From Scatocola faecipullorum (GTDB lineage Bacteria; Pseudomonadota; Alphaproteobacteria; RF32; CAG-239): DNA of 26,542 bases. Of this stretch, positions 1-5,780 are shown piece after piece; the stretch's first letter is position 1; each line of letters starts with the position of its first letter. The position numbers and the translations under genes are program-made. The notes under the pieces were generated by a model, which was not told the origin of the DNA, made no database searches, and saw only the letters and a list, made by a program, of their open reading frames with translations. The DNA is taken from positions 1 to 26,542 of the forward strand of contig DVNC01000059.1 of assembly GCA_018714685.1 (NCBI GenBank), in the 5' to 3' direction.

Positions 1-1
1 A

Positions 2-1192
2 ATGGCAAAAGAGAAATTTGAGCGGACAAAGCCGCACTGCAATATCGGAACCATCGGTCACGTAGACCATGGCAAGACCACATTAACAGCCGCCATCACG
101 AAGGTATTGGCCGAAGAAGGCGGAGCGAGCTTCACCGCATATGATCAGATTGATAAAGCGCCTGAAGAAAAAGCGCGCGGTATTACCATTTCTACCTCAC
201 ACGTAGAGTATGAGACGCCGAACCGCCACTATGCACACGTAGACTGCCCGGGCCACGCGGACTATGTTAAAAACATGATTACCGGTGCAGCCCAGATGGA
301 CGGTGCGATTTTGGTTGTATCAGCCGCAGACGGTCCGATGCCGCAGACGCGCGAACACATTTTGCTTGCCCGTCAGGTAGGTGTACCGGCGTTGGTTGTT
401 TACATGAACAAAGTAGACCAGGTAGATGATCCTGAACTTCTGGATCTGGTAGAAATGGAAATTCGTGACCTGTTGTCATCTTATGACTTCCCCGGCGATG
501 AAATTCCGATTATCAAAGGTTCTGCTTTGGCCGTATTGGAAAACGGTGATGCGAAGATCGGCCACGACTCCATCATTGAACTGATGAAAGCGGTAGACAG
601 CTATATTCCGCAGCCGGAACGCCCGAAAGATCAGCCGTTCCTGATGCCGATTGAAGACGTATTCTCCATTTCCGGCCGCGGTACGGTAGTTACCGGCCGT
701 GTTGAACGCGGTGTTCTGCATGTTGGTGACGAAATCGAAATCGTAGGTATCAAACCGACCCAGAAAACGACCTGCACCGGAATTGAAATGTTCCGTAAGC
801 TGCTTGATGAAGGCGAAGCCGGAGATAACATCGGTGTTCTGCTGCGCGGAACGAAGAGAGAAGAAGTAGAGCGTGGTCAGGTATTGGCTGCACCTGGTTC
901 GATTACGCCGCATACGGACTTCAACTGCGAATGCTATATTCTGACGAAAGAAGAAGGCGGCCGTCATACTCCGTTCTTCAGCAACTATCGTCCGCAGTTC
1001 TATTTCCGTACGACCGACGTAACGGGTTCAATTGAATTGCCGGAAGGTACGGAGATGGTTATGCCCGGTGATAATATTCGTATGACAGCGAAATTGATTC
1101 ACCCGATTGCGATGAACGAAGGCCTGCGTTTTGCTATTCGTGAAGGTGGCAGAACTGTTGGTGCCGGTGTCGTATCCAAAATCTTGAAATAA
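2..1192 (+). CDS. tuf: Elongation factor Tu
   Basis: EF-Tu is the GTPase that delivers aminoacyl-tRNA to the ribosomal A site. The 396-aa product is full length. The G1 loop GHVDHGKT is at residues 19-26, DCPGH at about 81-85 and NKVD at about 136-139, followed by the two beta-barrel domains; the protein ends in VVSKILK. The ATG lies 1 nt inside the window edge, so the upstream ribosome binding site and the expected rpsL-rpsG-fusA neighbours are outside. In most bacteria rpsJ follows tuf directly. Here a structured RNA, a terminator and about 9.6 kb of unrelated genes come first. The TAA stop codon is part of the outer stem of the RNA at 1188-1289. Identity is certain; whether a second tuf copy exists cannot be seen. 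Confidence 0.98.
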   Translation: MAKEKFERTKPHCNIGTIGHVDHGKTTLTAAITKVLAEEGGASFTAYDQIDKAPEEKARGITISTSHVEYETPNRHYAHVDCPGHADYVKNMITGAAQMDGAILVVSAADGPMPQTREHILLARQVGVPALVVYMNKVDQVDDPELLDLVEMEIRDLLSSYDFPGDEIPIIKGSALAVLENGDAKIGHDSIIELMKAVDSYIPQPERPKDQPFLMPIEDVFSISGRGTVVTGRVERGVLHVGDEIEIVGIKPTQKTTCTGIEMFRKLLDEGEAGDNIGVLLRGTKREEVERGQVLAAPGSITPHTDFNCECYILTKEEGGRHTPFFSNYRPQFYFRTTDVTGSIELPEGTEMVMPGDNIRMTAKLIHPIAMNEGLRFAIREGGRTVGAGVVSKILK

Positions 1193-1289
1193 CGCAAAAG
1201 GGGATTCAAGCCAGGAAATTTTTCGCTTATGTAGCTATATGTATATATCGCTTAAAATTTCCGGCGCAGCAATCCCCTTTATCGTTATT
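1188..1289 (+). ncRNA. Structured RNA element, copy 1 (tuf 3' end)
   Basis: A nested hairpin of about 102 nt. The outer stem pairs 1188-1194 with 1283-1289 (7 bp, includes the tuf stop codon). An internal loop CA/AT follows, then a perfect 10-bp stem 1197-1206 / 1271-1280. Next come an asymmetric loop (CAA opposite GCAGC), GCC/GGC (1210-1212 / 1263-1265), a bulged A1213, a 9-bp stem 1214-1222 / 1254-1262, and an apical 6-bp stem 1228-1233 / 1242-1247 with loop GCTATATG. A second copy at 20033-20135 has the same architecture, with identical or near-identical loops and different but still complementary stems. I do not recognise a known RNA family. A processing signal, a regulatory protein-binding site and a mobile palindrome are the alternatives. 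Confidence 0.75.
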
Positions 1290-1296
1290 TCTCTTA

Positions 1297-1330
1297 CAAA
1301 AAAATTCCCTAGGTTTTAGGGAATTTTTTT
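1297..1330 (+). terminator. Intrinsic terminator after tuf
   Basis: The arms AAATTCCCTA and TAGGGAATTT form a perfect stem with a short GTTT-type loop, and the 3' arm runs into a T tract ending at 1330. The A tract on the 5' side makes it potentially bidirectional. It closes the str operon just downstream of the structured RNA. Confidence 0.85.
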
Positions 1331-1503
1331 ACTTTGTGCCGTGTTGAAAATCAACGTCGCAGCACACACAATTTATTTCTACATTAGAGAGTTGAGAAAA
1401 GAGGTTTCTGAAAGAGAAACCTCTTTTCTTATGCAATGTGAGATATCAGTTTTTTCGGTTGTTTTGTTTTCGGCTAAACGGTTTAAGGATTTTGGAAAAG
1501 TAA
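1331..1503. other. Intergenic, no gene seen
   Basis: Apart from the hairpin at 1394-1430 nothing was recognised. A 73-codon frame from 1341 runs through the hairpin, has no ribosome binding site and no recognisable protein features, and is not called. A promoter for the gene starting near 1504 could lie at 1440-1495, but no clear -35/-10 pair stands out. Confidence 0.5.
1394..1430 (+). terminator. Second terminator-like hairpin, no gene upstream
   Basis: A perfect 14-bp stem pairs 1396-1409 with 1415-1428 around loop GAAAG. The 3' arm contains TTTT, but there is no long T tract after it. It follows the tuf terminator by about 65 nt, and no gene is visible between the two. It may be a back-up terminator or the remnant of a lost gene. 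Confidence 0.6.
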
Positions 1504-2103
1504 ATGCACTTTTTTGTTGCAATAACGGTTTCATCTCAGGTCGTGTCTTCCGGGAAATATGAAACGCCGAAGAGGGTTTTGCCGGGGATGTATATTTATG
1601 CTGACGGACTGATTTATCCTGAGATTATTGAGGGACGTCAGGTTATGGCGATTGTCGGCAGCGTAGACGGTTCTGACGTGTTGGCTGTTTGTCTTCAGGA
1701 GGCGTGTTTGCCATGGTCCAGCGATTGGCTGGAGGCAAAAGCAACCCAGAAAATGACCGGCGGTAAGGAAGCGACCCGTAAGATATTGGAAATCTCTCGT
1801 AAGAAACGGCAGGAGGCAGAAGCTGCTCAGTGGTGTTATGACTATGCGGAAGACGGGGTGAAACAAGGGGAAGCGTTTTTGCCGTCGTTAACCGAGTTGG
1901 AAAAGCTGTTTGCCAACAAAGCCGCAATAAATGCGTCTTTAAACGCGTTGGGCGTTGCTTTGCTTGAGGGTTGGTACTGGTCCTCTACCGAGTATAATAA
2001 CACCGGTGCGTGGAGGTTGCGTATGAGTGACGGTTGCAGGGGTGCCTACGGTAAGAACGACTACTATCGGTACGTTCGTCCGGTTCTAGCTTTAAAACTT
2101 TAA
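1504..2103 (+). CDS. DUF1566/Lcl-like C-type-lectin-fold protein
   Basis: A 199-aa protein of unknown role. Residues about 29-65 form a beta-rich block (YIYADG ... AVCL), about 80-120 are charged and helical, and about 121-195 carry the domain signature: FLPSLTELEKLF, WYWSSTEY (157-164) and a terminal YVRPV (190-194). This WSSTE ... YVRPV layout is typical of DUF1566/Lcl and other FGE-like C-type-lectin folds. The same fold carries the variable region in targets of diversity-generating retroelements; no reverse transcriptase or template repeat lies in this window. ATG 1504 follows GGAAAAG closely. ATG 1588 (Met29) is an alternative start, and I see no signal peptide. The gene stands alone between two terminators, which suggests independent acquisition. 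Confidence 0.7.
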   Translation: MHFFVAITVSSQVVSSGKYETPKRVLPGMYIYADGLIYPEIIEGRQVMAIVGSVDGSDVLAVCLQEACLPWSSDWLEAKATQKMTGGKEATRKILEISRKKRQEAEAAQWCYDYAEDGVKQGEAFLPSLTELEKLFANKAAINASLNALGVALLEGWYWSSTEYNNTGAWRLRMSDGCRGAYGKNDYYRYVRPVLALKL

Positions 2104-2118
2104 TTATTTACCCCTTTT

Positions 2119-2154
2119 ATCCTTCGCAATTTGTTGTTGCGAAGGATTTTTTTT
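2119..2154 (+). terminator. Intrinsic terminator
   Basis: The arms ATCCTTCGCAA (2119-2129) and TTGCGAAGGAT (2137-2147) form a perfect 11-bp stem followed by seven T. It closes the DUF1566-like gene 16 nt after its stop codon. Confidence 0.9.
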
Positions 2155-2183
2155 GTCTGCTAAATTTAATTTAAAAATAACTC

Positions 2184-2214
2184 TTGACTTAGAGGTAACT
2201 CTAAGAACTATATT
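2184..2214 (+). promoter_or_regulatory. MerR-family-type promoter/operator
   Basis: The -35 is TTGACT (2184-2189) and the -10 is TATATT (2209-2214), separated by 19 bp. The spacer region holds a perfect dyad, CTTAGAG-GTAA-CTCTAAG (2188-2205). An over-long 19-bp spacer filled by a dyad is the hallmark of promoters activated by MerR-family regulators, which twist the DNA. The sequence resembles the NmlR/AdhR-type operator as I remember it. No MerR-type gene lies in the window. It should drive the DXS-like gene at 2249. Confidence 0.7.
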
Positions 2215-2248
2215 TCAAATAGTTTTAATTTAATCATAGGAGTTATTT

Positions 2249-4009
2249 ATGTCTGATTATGAAGTTCTGAATAAAATTAATTCTCCGGCAGATGTTAAAA
2301 AGTTAAATGCAGCTGAGCGCAAAGAGCTGGCGGCGGAAATGCGTGCGGCAATTTTAAATCGCGTCAGCAAAATCGGCGGTCATCTGGGCCCCAATCTGGG
2401 AACGGTGGAACTGGCAATTGCTTTGCATACGGTGTTTGATTCTCCGAAAGACAAGATTATTTTGGATGTCAGTCACCAAAGCTATCCGCATAAGCTGTTG
2501 ACCGGCCGTCGGCAGGGATTTCAATCAGATGAGCATTTTCGGGATATTTCGGGTTATACCAATCCGCAGGAAAGCGAGCATGATGTTTTTATTGTCGGAC
2601 ATACGTCAACCTCGGTCAGTCTGGCTGCCGGTTTGGCCAAAGCCCGGGATATGCAGGGACAGAAATTTAATGTTGTTGCCGTTATCGGCGACGGCTCGCT
2701 TTCCGGCGGCGAGGCTTTTGAGGGGCTGGACAATGCCGGGGAATTCAAGTCAAATTTTATCGTGATTGTCAATGACAATGAAATGTCTATTGCCGAAAAT
2801 CACGGCGGTTTATATGGCAATTTGTCTGCTCTGCGTGCCAGCAACGGCAAGGCGGAGGACAATTACTTTAAAACGCTGGGGTTTGACTACCGCTATGTGG
2901 CCGACGGCAATGATGTTGAGGCCCTGATTGCGGTTTTAAACGAGGTTAAAGACAGTGTTCGTCCGGTGGTTGTTCATGTTCATACGCTGAAAGGCAAGGG
3001 CTATGCGCCCGCGGAAGAACACAAAGAGCAGTTCCACTGGTCTTTGCCGTTTGATTTGAAAACCGGTCAGGTGACCGTTAACGGCGGCGGCAAAAGCTAT
3101 GGTGAATATGTGGCCGACTATTTGGAAGAACAGGCCGTCCGCAATGATAAACTGGCCGTTATTAATGCAGCGACACCGGGTGCGTTGATGCTGCGCAATT
3201 TCAGAGAAAAACATCCGGAGAAATATTTTGACGTCGGTATTGCCGAGGAGCATGCCGTTGCCTTTACCTCGGCTTTGGCTAAAGGCGGCATGCAGCCGGT
3301 TGCCTTGTTCTTCGGCGGCTTTATTCAACGCGCTTATGACCAGTTGTCGCAGGATTTGTGTCTGAATAATTCGCCGGCGGTGCTGGTGATTGAAAACTGC
3401 GGCATTACCGGTATGGATGCGACCCATCTGAGCATTTTTGACATTCCGCTGATGAGTAATATTCCGAATTTGGTTTATCTGGCTCCGAGTACGGTTGAGG
3501 AGCTTAGACGGATGCTGGATTGGGCAATGGCGCAGAAAGATTTTCCGGTTGCGCTGCGCACTCCTGCGACAATGCCGCGGAATTTGCAATATGCGCCGAA
3601 ACAGCCTTTGGAGCTGAATAAGTTTGAGATAACCAAACAAGGCGGCAAAGTTGCATTGATCGGCTTGGGCGGTATGCTTGCTTTGGCCGAAGATGTGGCC
3701 GGAAAACTGGCTGAAAAAGGCATTGAGGCGACGATTGTCAACCCGCGGTTTATTACCGGTTTGGATGAAGAACTTTTATCCGGTCTGGTTCGGAATCACG
3801 ATGTTGTCGTTACGCTGGAAGACGGTGTGGTCAGCGGTGGTTTCGGTGAAAAAATAGCCCGTTTCTATGGTGACAAGGCGGTTAAAGTTTACAACTTCGG
3901 CGCGGCAAAAGAGTTTACCGACCGGGTTCCGGCTGAAGAGTTGTATCGCCGCTACGAGTTGACGCCGGAGCAGATTGTGAAGAAGATTTTGCCGCTTGAC
4001 AATGCATAA
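2249..4009 (+). CDS. DXS-family thiamine-diphosphate enzyme (DXS-like)
   Basis: A 586-aa member of the 1-deoxy-D-xylulose-5-phosphate synthase family; DXS condenses pyruvate and glyceraldehyde 3-phosphate at the head of the MEP isoprenoid pathway. Family features seen are GGHLGPNLG (His45), DVSHQSYPHK (His76), GHTSTS (117-122), the ThDP/Mg motif GDGS (147-150) with NDNEMS (175-180), the catalytic Glu in IAEEHA (Glu333) and QRAYDQ (360-365). It is shorter than the usual 620-640 aa. It departs from DXS in the substrate pocket: the usual DRAG-GxDGxTH segment reads ENCG-GMDATH, one residue shorter and without its Arg, and the usual YPRG segment is replaced. It may be a true short DXS or a relative with another acceptor. 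AGGAG at 2238-2242 sets the ATG. Single-gene unit behind a MerR-type promoter. Confidence 0.8.
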   Translation: MSDYEVLNKINSPADVKKLNAAERKELAAEMRAAILNRVSKIGGHLGPNLGTVELAIALHTVFDSPKDKIILDVSHQSYPHKLLTGRRQGFQSDEHFRDISGYTNPQESEHDVFIVGHTSTSVSLAAGLAKARDMQGQKFNVVAVIGDGSLSGGEAFEGLDNAGEFKSNFIVIVNDNEMSIAENHGGLYGNLSALRASNGKAEDNYFKTLGFDYRYVADGNDVEALIAVLNEVKDSVRPVVVHVHTLKGKGYAPAEEHKEQFHWSLPFDLKTGQVTVNGGGKSYGEYVADYLEEQAVRNDKLAVINAATPGALMLRNFREKHPEKYFDVGIAEEHAVAFTSALAKGGMQPVALFFGGFIQRAYDQLSQDLCLNNSPAVLVIENCGITGMDATHLSIFDIPLMSNIPNLVYLAPSTVEELRRMLDWAMAQKDFPVALRTPATMPRNLQYAPKQPLELNKFEITKQGGKVALIGLGGMLALAEDVAGKLAEKGIEATIVNPRFITGLDEELLSGLVRNHDVVVTLEDGVVSGGFGEKIARFYGDKAVKVYNFGAAKEFTDRVPAEELYRRYELTPEQIVKKILPLDNA

Positions 4010-4023
4010 GGCTGTGATAGATT
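3996..4023 (+). promoter_or_regulatory. Predicted promoter over the end of the DXS-like gene
   Basis: TTGACA (3996-4001), a 16-bp spacer and TAGATT (4018-4023). Predicted transcription starts near 4030. It overlaps the last codons of the DXS-like gene and would give either a short RNA ending at the 4114-4142 terminator or the leader of the gene at 4197. Confidence 0.5.
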
Positions 4024-4110
4024 AAACGGCGATGTCGTTATGAAAGTATGGGATGATTAAAAAGTTCGAACATAAAAATCAAACTGATACGCTGTTTAAC
4101 CGGCATCATA

Positions 4111-4142
4111 AAAAAGCCCCGAAATTCCGGGGCTTCTTTTTT
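4111..4142 (+). terminator. Intrinsic terminator
   Basis: AAGCCCCG (4114-4121) pairs with CGGGGCTT (4128-4135) around AAATTC, followed by CTTTTTT. It lies about 105 nt after the DXS-like stop codon and probably ends that transcript and anything started at 4030. Confidence 0.9.
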
Positions 4143-4156
4143 GGGCAAACGGTACG

Positions 4157-4183
4157 GAGCTTCCTTTCGGAGGCTCTTTTTTT
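4157..4183 (+). terminator. Terminator-like hairpin just before the gene at 4197
   Basis: GAGCTTCC (4157-4164) pairs with GGAGGCTC (4169-4176) around TTTC, 8 bp with one G-U pair, followed by seven T. It ends 13 nt before the start codon at 4197. Its 3' arm contains a Shine-Dalgarno-like GGAGG. It is a second terminator in tandem, or an attenuator in the leader of the next gene. Confidence 0.65.
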
Positions 4184-4196
4184 ATGGGGTAAAGCA

Positions 4197-4853
4197 ATGA
4201 AAATAATTAAAGCGGCGGCCGTATATGCAGCCGAACAATGTTTGCGGACGCCGCGAGGAGAGGTTTATTCTTTTATGGCAACGGCAGGCAAGGTCAGAAT
4301 CACAGCCAAAGTTGAGCCGGAAGCGAAAAATGAATATTTGGCGGTGTATTGTTTGGGCTGCGGCAGCCAACCCCGGCGGCTGGTGTTGGCCCGGCAGAAA
4401 GACGGTACGATGACGGAAGTTCCGCATCCGGCGGAAAAAGGGGTAGATTACCGCTATTTCTTATTCGGGGAGGATTTTGCCTATGCGCATTATTTGCGGG
4501 ATGACTGGTATTATCGGGAGTATTATGACTGGACGGTAATGAGTAAAAATCGTCAGGGAGTTTATGAAGATATTTCCAGACAATTGGCGGGAGCTTATAA
4601 AATAGCTCACGTCGGACGGGTTGGCGATTGTCCGGGGGTGCTTTCGGTTGTGGTGGAGAACGGAGAGGAGGAACGAAGATTATTGTTTGAAAAAAGAGAA
4701 GGGCAATATTTGGCAACAACGGCGGAGGTGTTGGAAATTCGTCAAAACGGAAGAAAGTTTTCCCGTCCGGTTTGCTGGAAGCCGGCAGCAAAGCTTGATG
4801 TTCGGGATGAAGCTTATGTGCTGGCGGAAGCGAAGCGGATGAGCGGCCGTTAA
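4197..4853 (+). CDS. Hypothetical protein, possible paralogue of the gene at 10239
   Basis: A 218-aa protein I do not recognise. No signal peptide, membrane segment or known motif is seen. It is rich in Tyr and Arg in the middle (DDWYYREYYDW) and has two Cys close together (CLGC). The frame is open from 4053, but that stretch runs through both terminator hairpins, so ATG 4197 (MKIIKAAAVYA) is taken as the start; GGGG at 4186-4189 is a weak ribosome binding site. Segments such as YFLFGEDFAYA and GVLSVVVENG line up in order with YKLLGEGLAFC and GVLSVKINAF of the product at 10239-10868, so the two may be distant paralogues. Two terminator hairpins precede it and a new promoter follows at 4871. 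Function unknown. Confidence 0.65.
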   Translation: MKIIKAAAVYAAEQCLRTPRGEVYSFMATAGKVRITAKVEPEAKNEYLAVYCLGCGSQPRRLVLARQKDGTMTEVPHPAEKGVDYRYFLFGEDFAYAHYLRDDWYYREYYDWTVMSKNRQGVYEDISRQLAGAYKIAHVGRVGDCPGVLSVVVENGEEERRLLFEKREGQYLATTAEVLEIRQNGRKFSRPVCWKPAAKLDVRDEAYVLAEAKRMSGR

Positions 4854-4870
4854 ATTTTTGCAAAACGGGA

Positions 4871-4899
4871 TTGACAGTCGGCGGTTATCCTGCTAAGGT
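4871..4899 (+). promoter_or_regulatory. Predicted promoter of the NAD salvage operon
   Basis: TTGACA (4871-4876), a 17-bp spacer and TAAGGT (4894-4899) preceded by TGC (extended -10). It lies 17 nt after the preceding stop codon. It would give the nadM-like gene a leader of about 245 nt. Confidence 0.6.
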
Positions 4900-4904
4900 T
4901 TCAT

Positions 4905-5148
4905 TGTTCCGGTCGTTCGAAGGGCTTATGGACGAGGAACAGATTAAACTGAGCCGGTTTGAAGACAGATAAATTTATTCAGCTGGCAACTAAAGCAATT
5001 TTACGCGGTTTCGAAAAGTTCATGTGCCGGTTTGAATGCAGGAATTTTTCTCGCCACTGGAAATCACTTTATTTGCACAGGTTATCTGAATTTATATTTG
5101 GAATAAATAATCTTTCTGATTCTGGCTCCTCATTGAAGGAGTTTTTTT
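4905..5148 (+). promoter_or_regulatory. Long 5' leader of the NAD operon with SD hairpin
   Basis: About 245 nt between the predicted promoter and the nadM-like start. Seen in it: a hairpin TGTTCC (4905-4910) / GGAACA (4936-4941) with inner TCGT/ACGA; a 14-codon frame at 4928-4972 with its own GAAGGG; the element CCGGTTTGAA at 4954-4963 and 5027-5036, with a near copy CGGTTTCGAA at 5006-5015; and at the end CTCCT (5126-5130) pairing with AGGAG (5137-5141), followed by seven T and then ATG. The last hairpin hides the Shine-Dalgarno sequence and resembles a weak terminator. Such a leader suggests post-transcriptional control, but no known riboswitch was recognised. Confidence 0.45.
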
Positions 5149-5691
5149 ATGTCTGAATTTAAGTATAAACACGGTTTAAGCATTATGCGGGCCCAGCCGT
5201 TTCATATCGGCCATGCCAAGATGATTGACAAGATGCTGCGCGAATGCGAACAGGTGACGATTGTTCTCGGCTCCATTCAGGAGCAGGGTACCGAGCGTAA
5301 TCCGCTGAATTATACCACTCGGAAGAAGATGATTCAAAACGTTTATCGCAACCGTCCGGAGTATCCGCGGTTGAAAATTATCGGCCTGTTTGATATTAAC
5401 AATCCGGCGGAGTGGGCGGAATATGTGCTCGATTTTATGAATGAGAGTCTGCCGCAGCTCGGCCATCCGGATGTTTATTATGCCGGCAGTGCGTATGACG
5501 CCCATTGGTTCAGAAACGCTTTTGACCATATTGAGATTGAAGATCGCACCGATCCGGATTTTCCGTTTGTTACCGGAACCATGGTGCGCGATATGATTAA
5601 ATTCGGCGATGCGCGCTGGAAGAATTTTATTCATTCGGAAAACTATCAGCTGATAGAGGATCATTTTTATAAGAAAAAAGCGATTATCTGA
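5149..5691 (+). CDS. nadM: NadM-type NMN/NaMN adenylyltransferase
   Basis: A 180-aa nucleotidyltransferase that should join NaMN or NMN to ATP, giving NaAD or NAD. It has the Rossmann-type signature QPFHIGH with HIGH at residues 19-22, and TGTMVR (142-147) in place of the usual SGTxxR at the nucleotide-binding end. Length and motifs fit the compact archaeal-type NadM family rather than the bacterial NadD type. AAGGAG at 5136-5141 lies 7 nt before the ATG and sets the start. It is the first gene of a cluster with a nicotinamidase, a nicotinate phosphoribosyltransferase and NAD synthetase, so NaMN is the likely main substrate. Substrate preference cannot be read from sequence. Confidence 0.85.
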   Translation: MSEFKYKHGLSIMRAQPFHIGHAKMIDKMLRECEQVTIVLGSIQEQGTERNPLNYTTRKKMIQNVYRNRPEYPRLKIIGLFDINNPAEWAEYVLDFMNESLPQLGHPDVYYAGSAYDAHWFRNAFDHIEIEDRTDPDFPFVTGTMVRDMIKFGDARWKNFIHSENYQLIEDHFYKKKAII

Positions 5692-5708
5692 CAAAACAGT
5701 GAACATAA

Positions 5709-5768
5709 ACGTCCGGGTCTTCTGTAGGGCTTATAGGAGACGGACGTATTGATTAACCCGATAAGCCT
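5709..5768 (+). promoter_or_regulatory. Possible pseudoknot regulatory element before the pncA-like gene
   Basis: A hairpin has a lower stem 5709-5715 / 5741-5747 (ACGTCCG/CGGACGT), an asymmetric GG, an upper stem 5718-5723 / 5735-5740 (one G-U pair) and an 11-nt loop. Loop bases 5728-5734 (GGCTTAT) are perfectly complementary to 5761-5767 (ATAAGCC), which would close an H-type pseudoknot. The downstream arm ends 1-2 nt before GAGGG, the ribosome binding site of the next gene. This geometry is that of a translational riboswitch or a protein-controlled leader inside the operon. Confidence 0.5.
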
Positions 5769-5780
5769 GAGGGAAAAGAG

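Noticed and set aside
476..967. 163-codon open frame on the - strand
   Set aside because: Antisense to tuf; the open frame follows from the codon bias of tuf.
1188..1289. Simple rho-independent terminator or REP element
   Set aside because: No T tract follows, a separate terminator lies just downstream, and the second copy keeps structure by paired changes rather than by sequence identity.
1341..1562. 73-codon frame after tuf
   Set aside because: It passes through a 14-bp terminator-like hairpin and has no ribosome binding site.
2936..3640. 234-codon open frame on the - strand
   Set aside because: Antisense to the DXS-like gene; no motif or ribosome binding site.
4959..5156. 65-codon frame ahead of nadM
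   Set aside because: It starts at TTG without a ribosome binding site, runs through the leader hairpins and overlaps the nadM start; no protein features.
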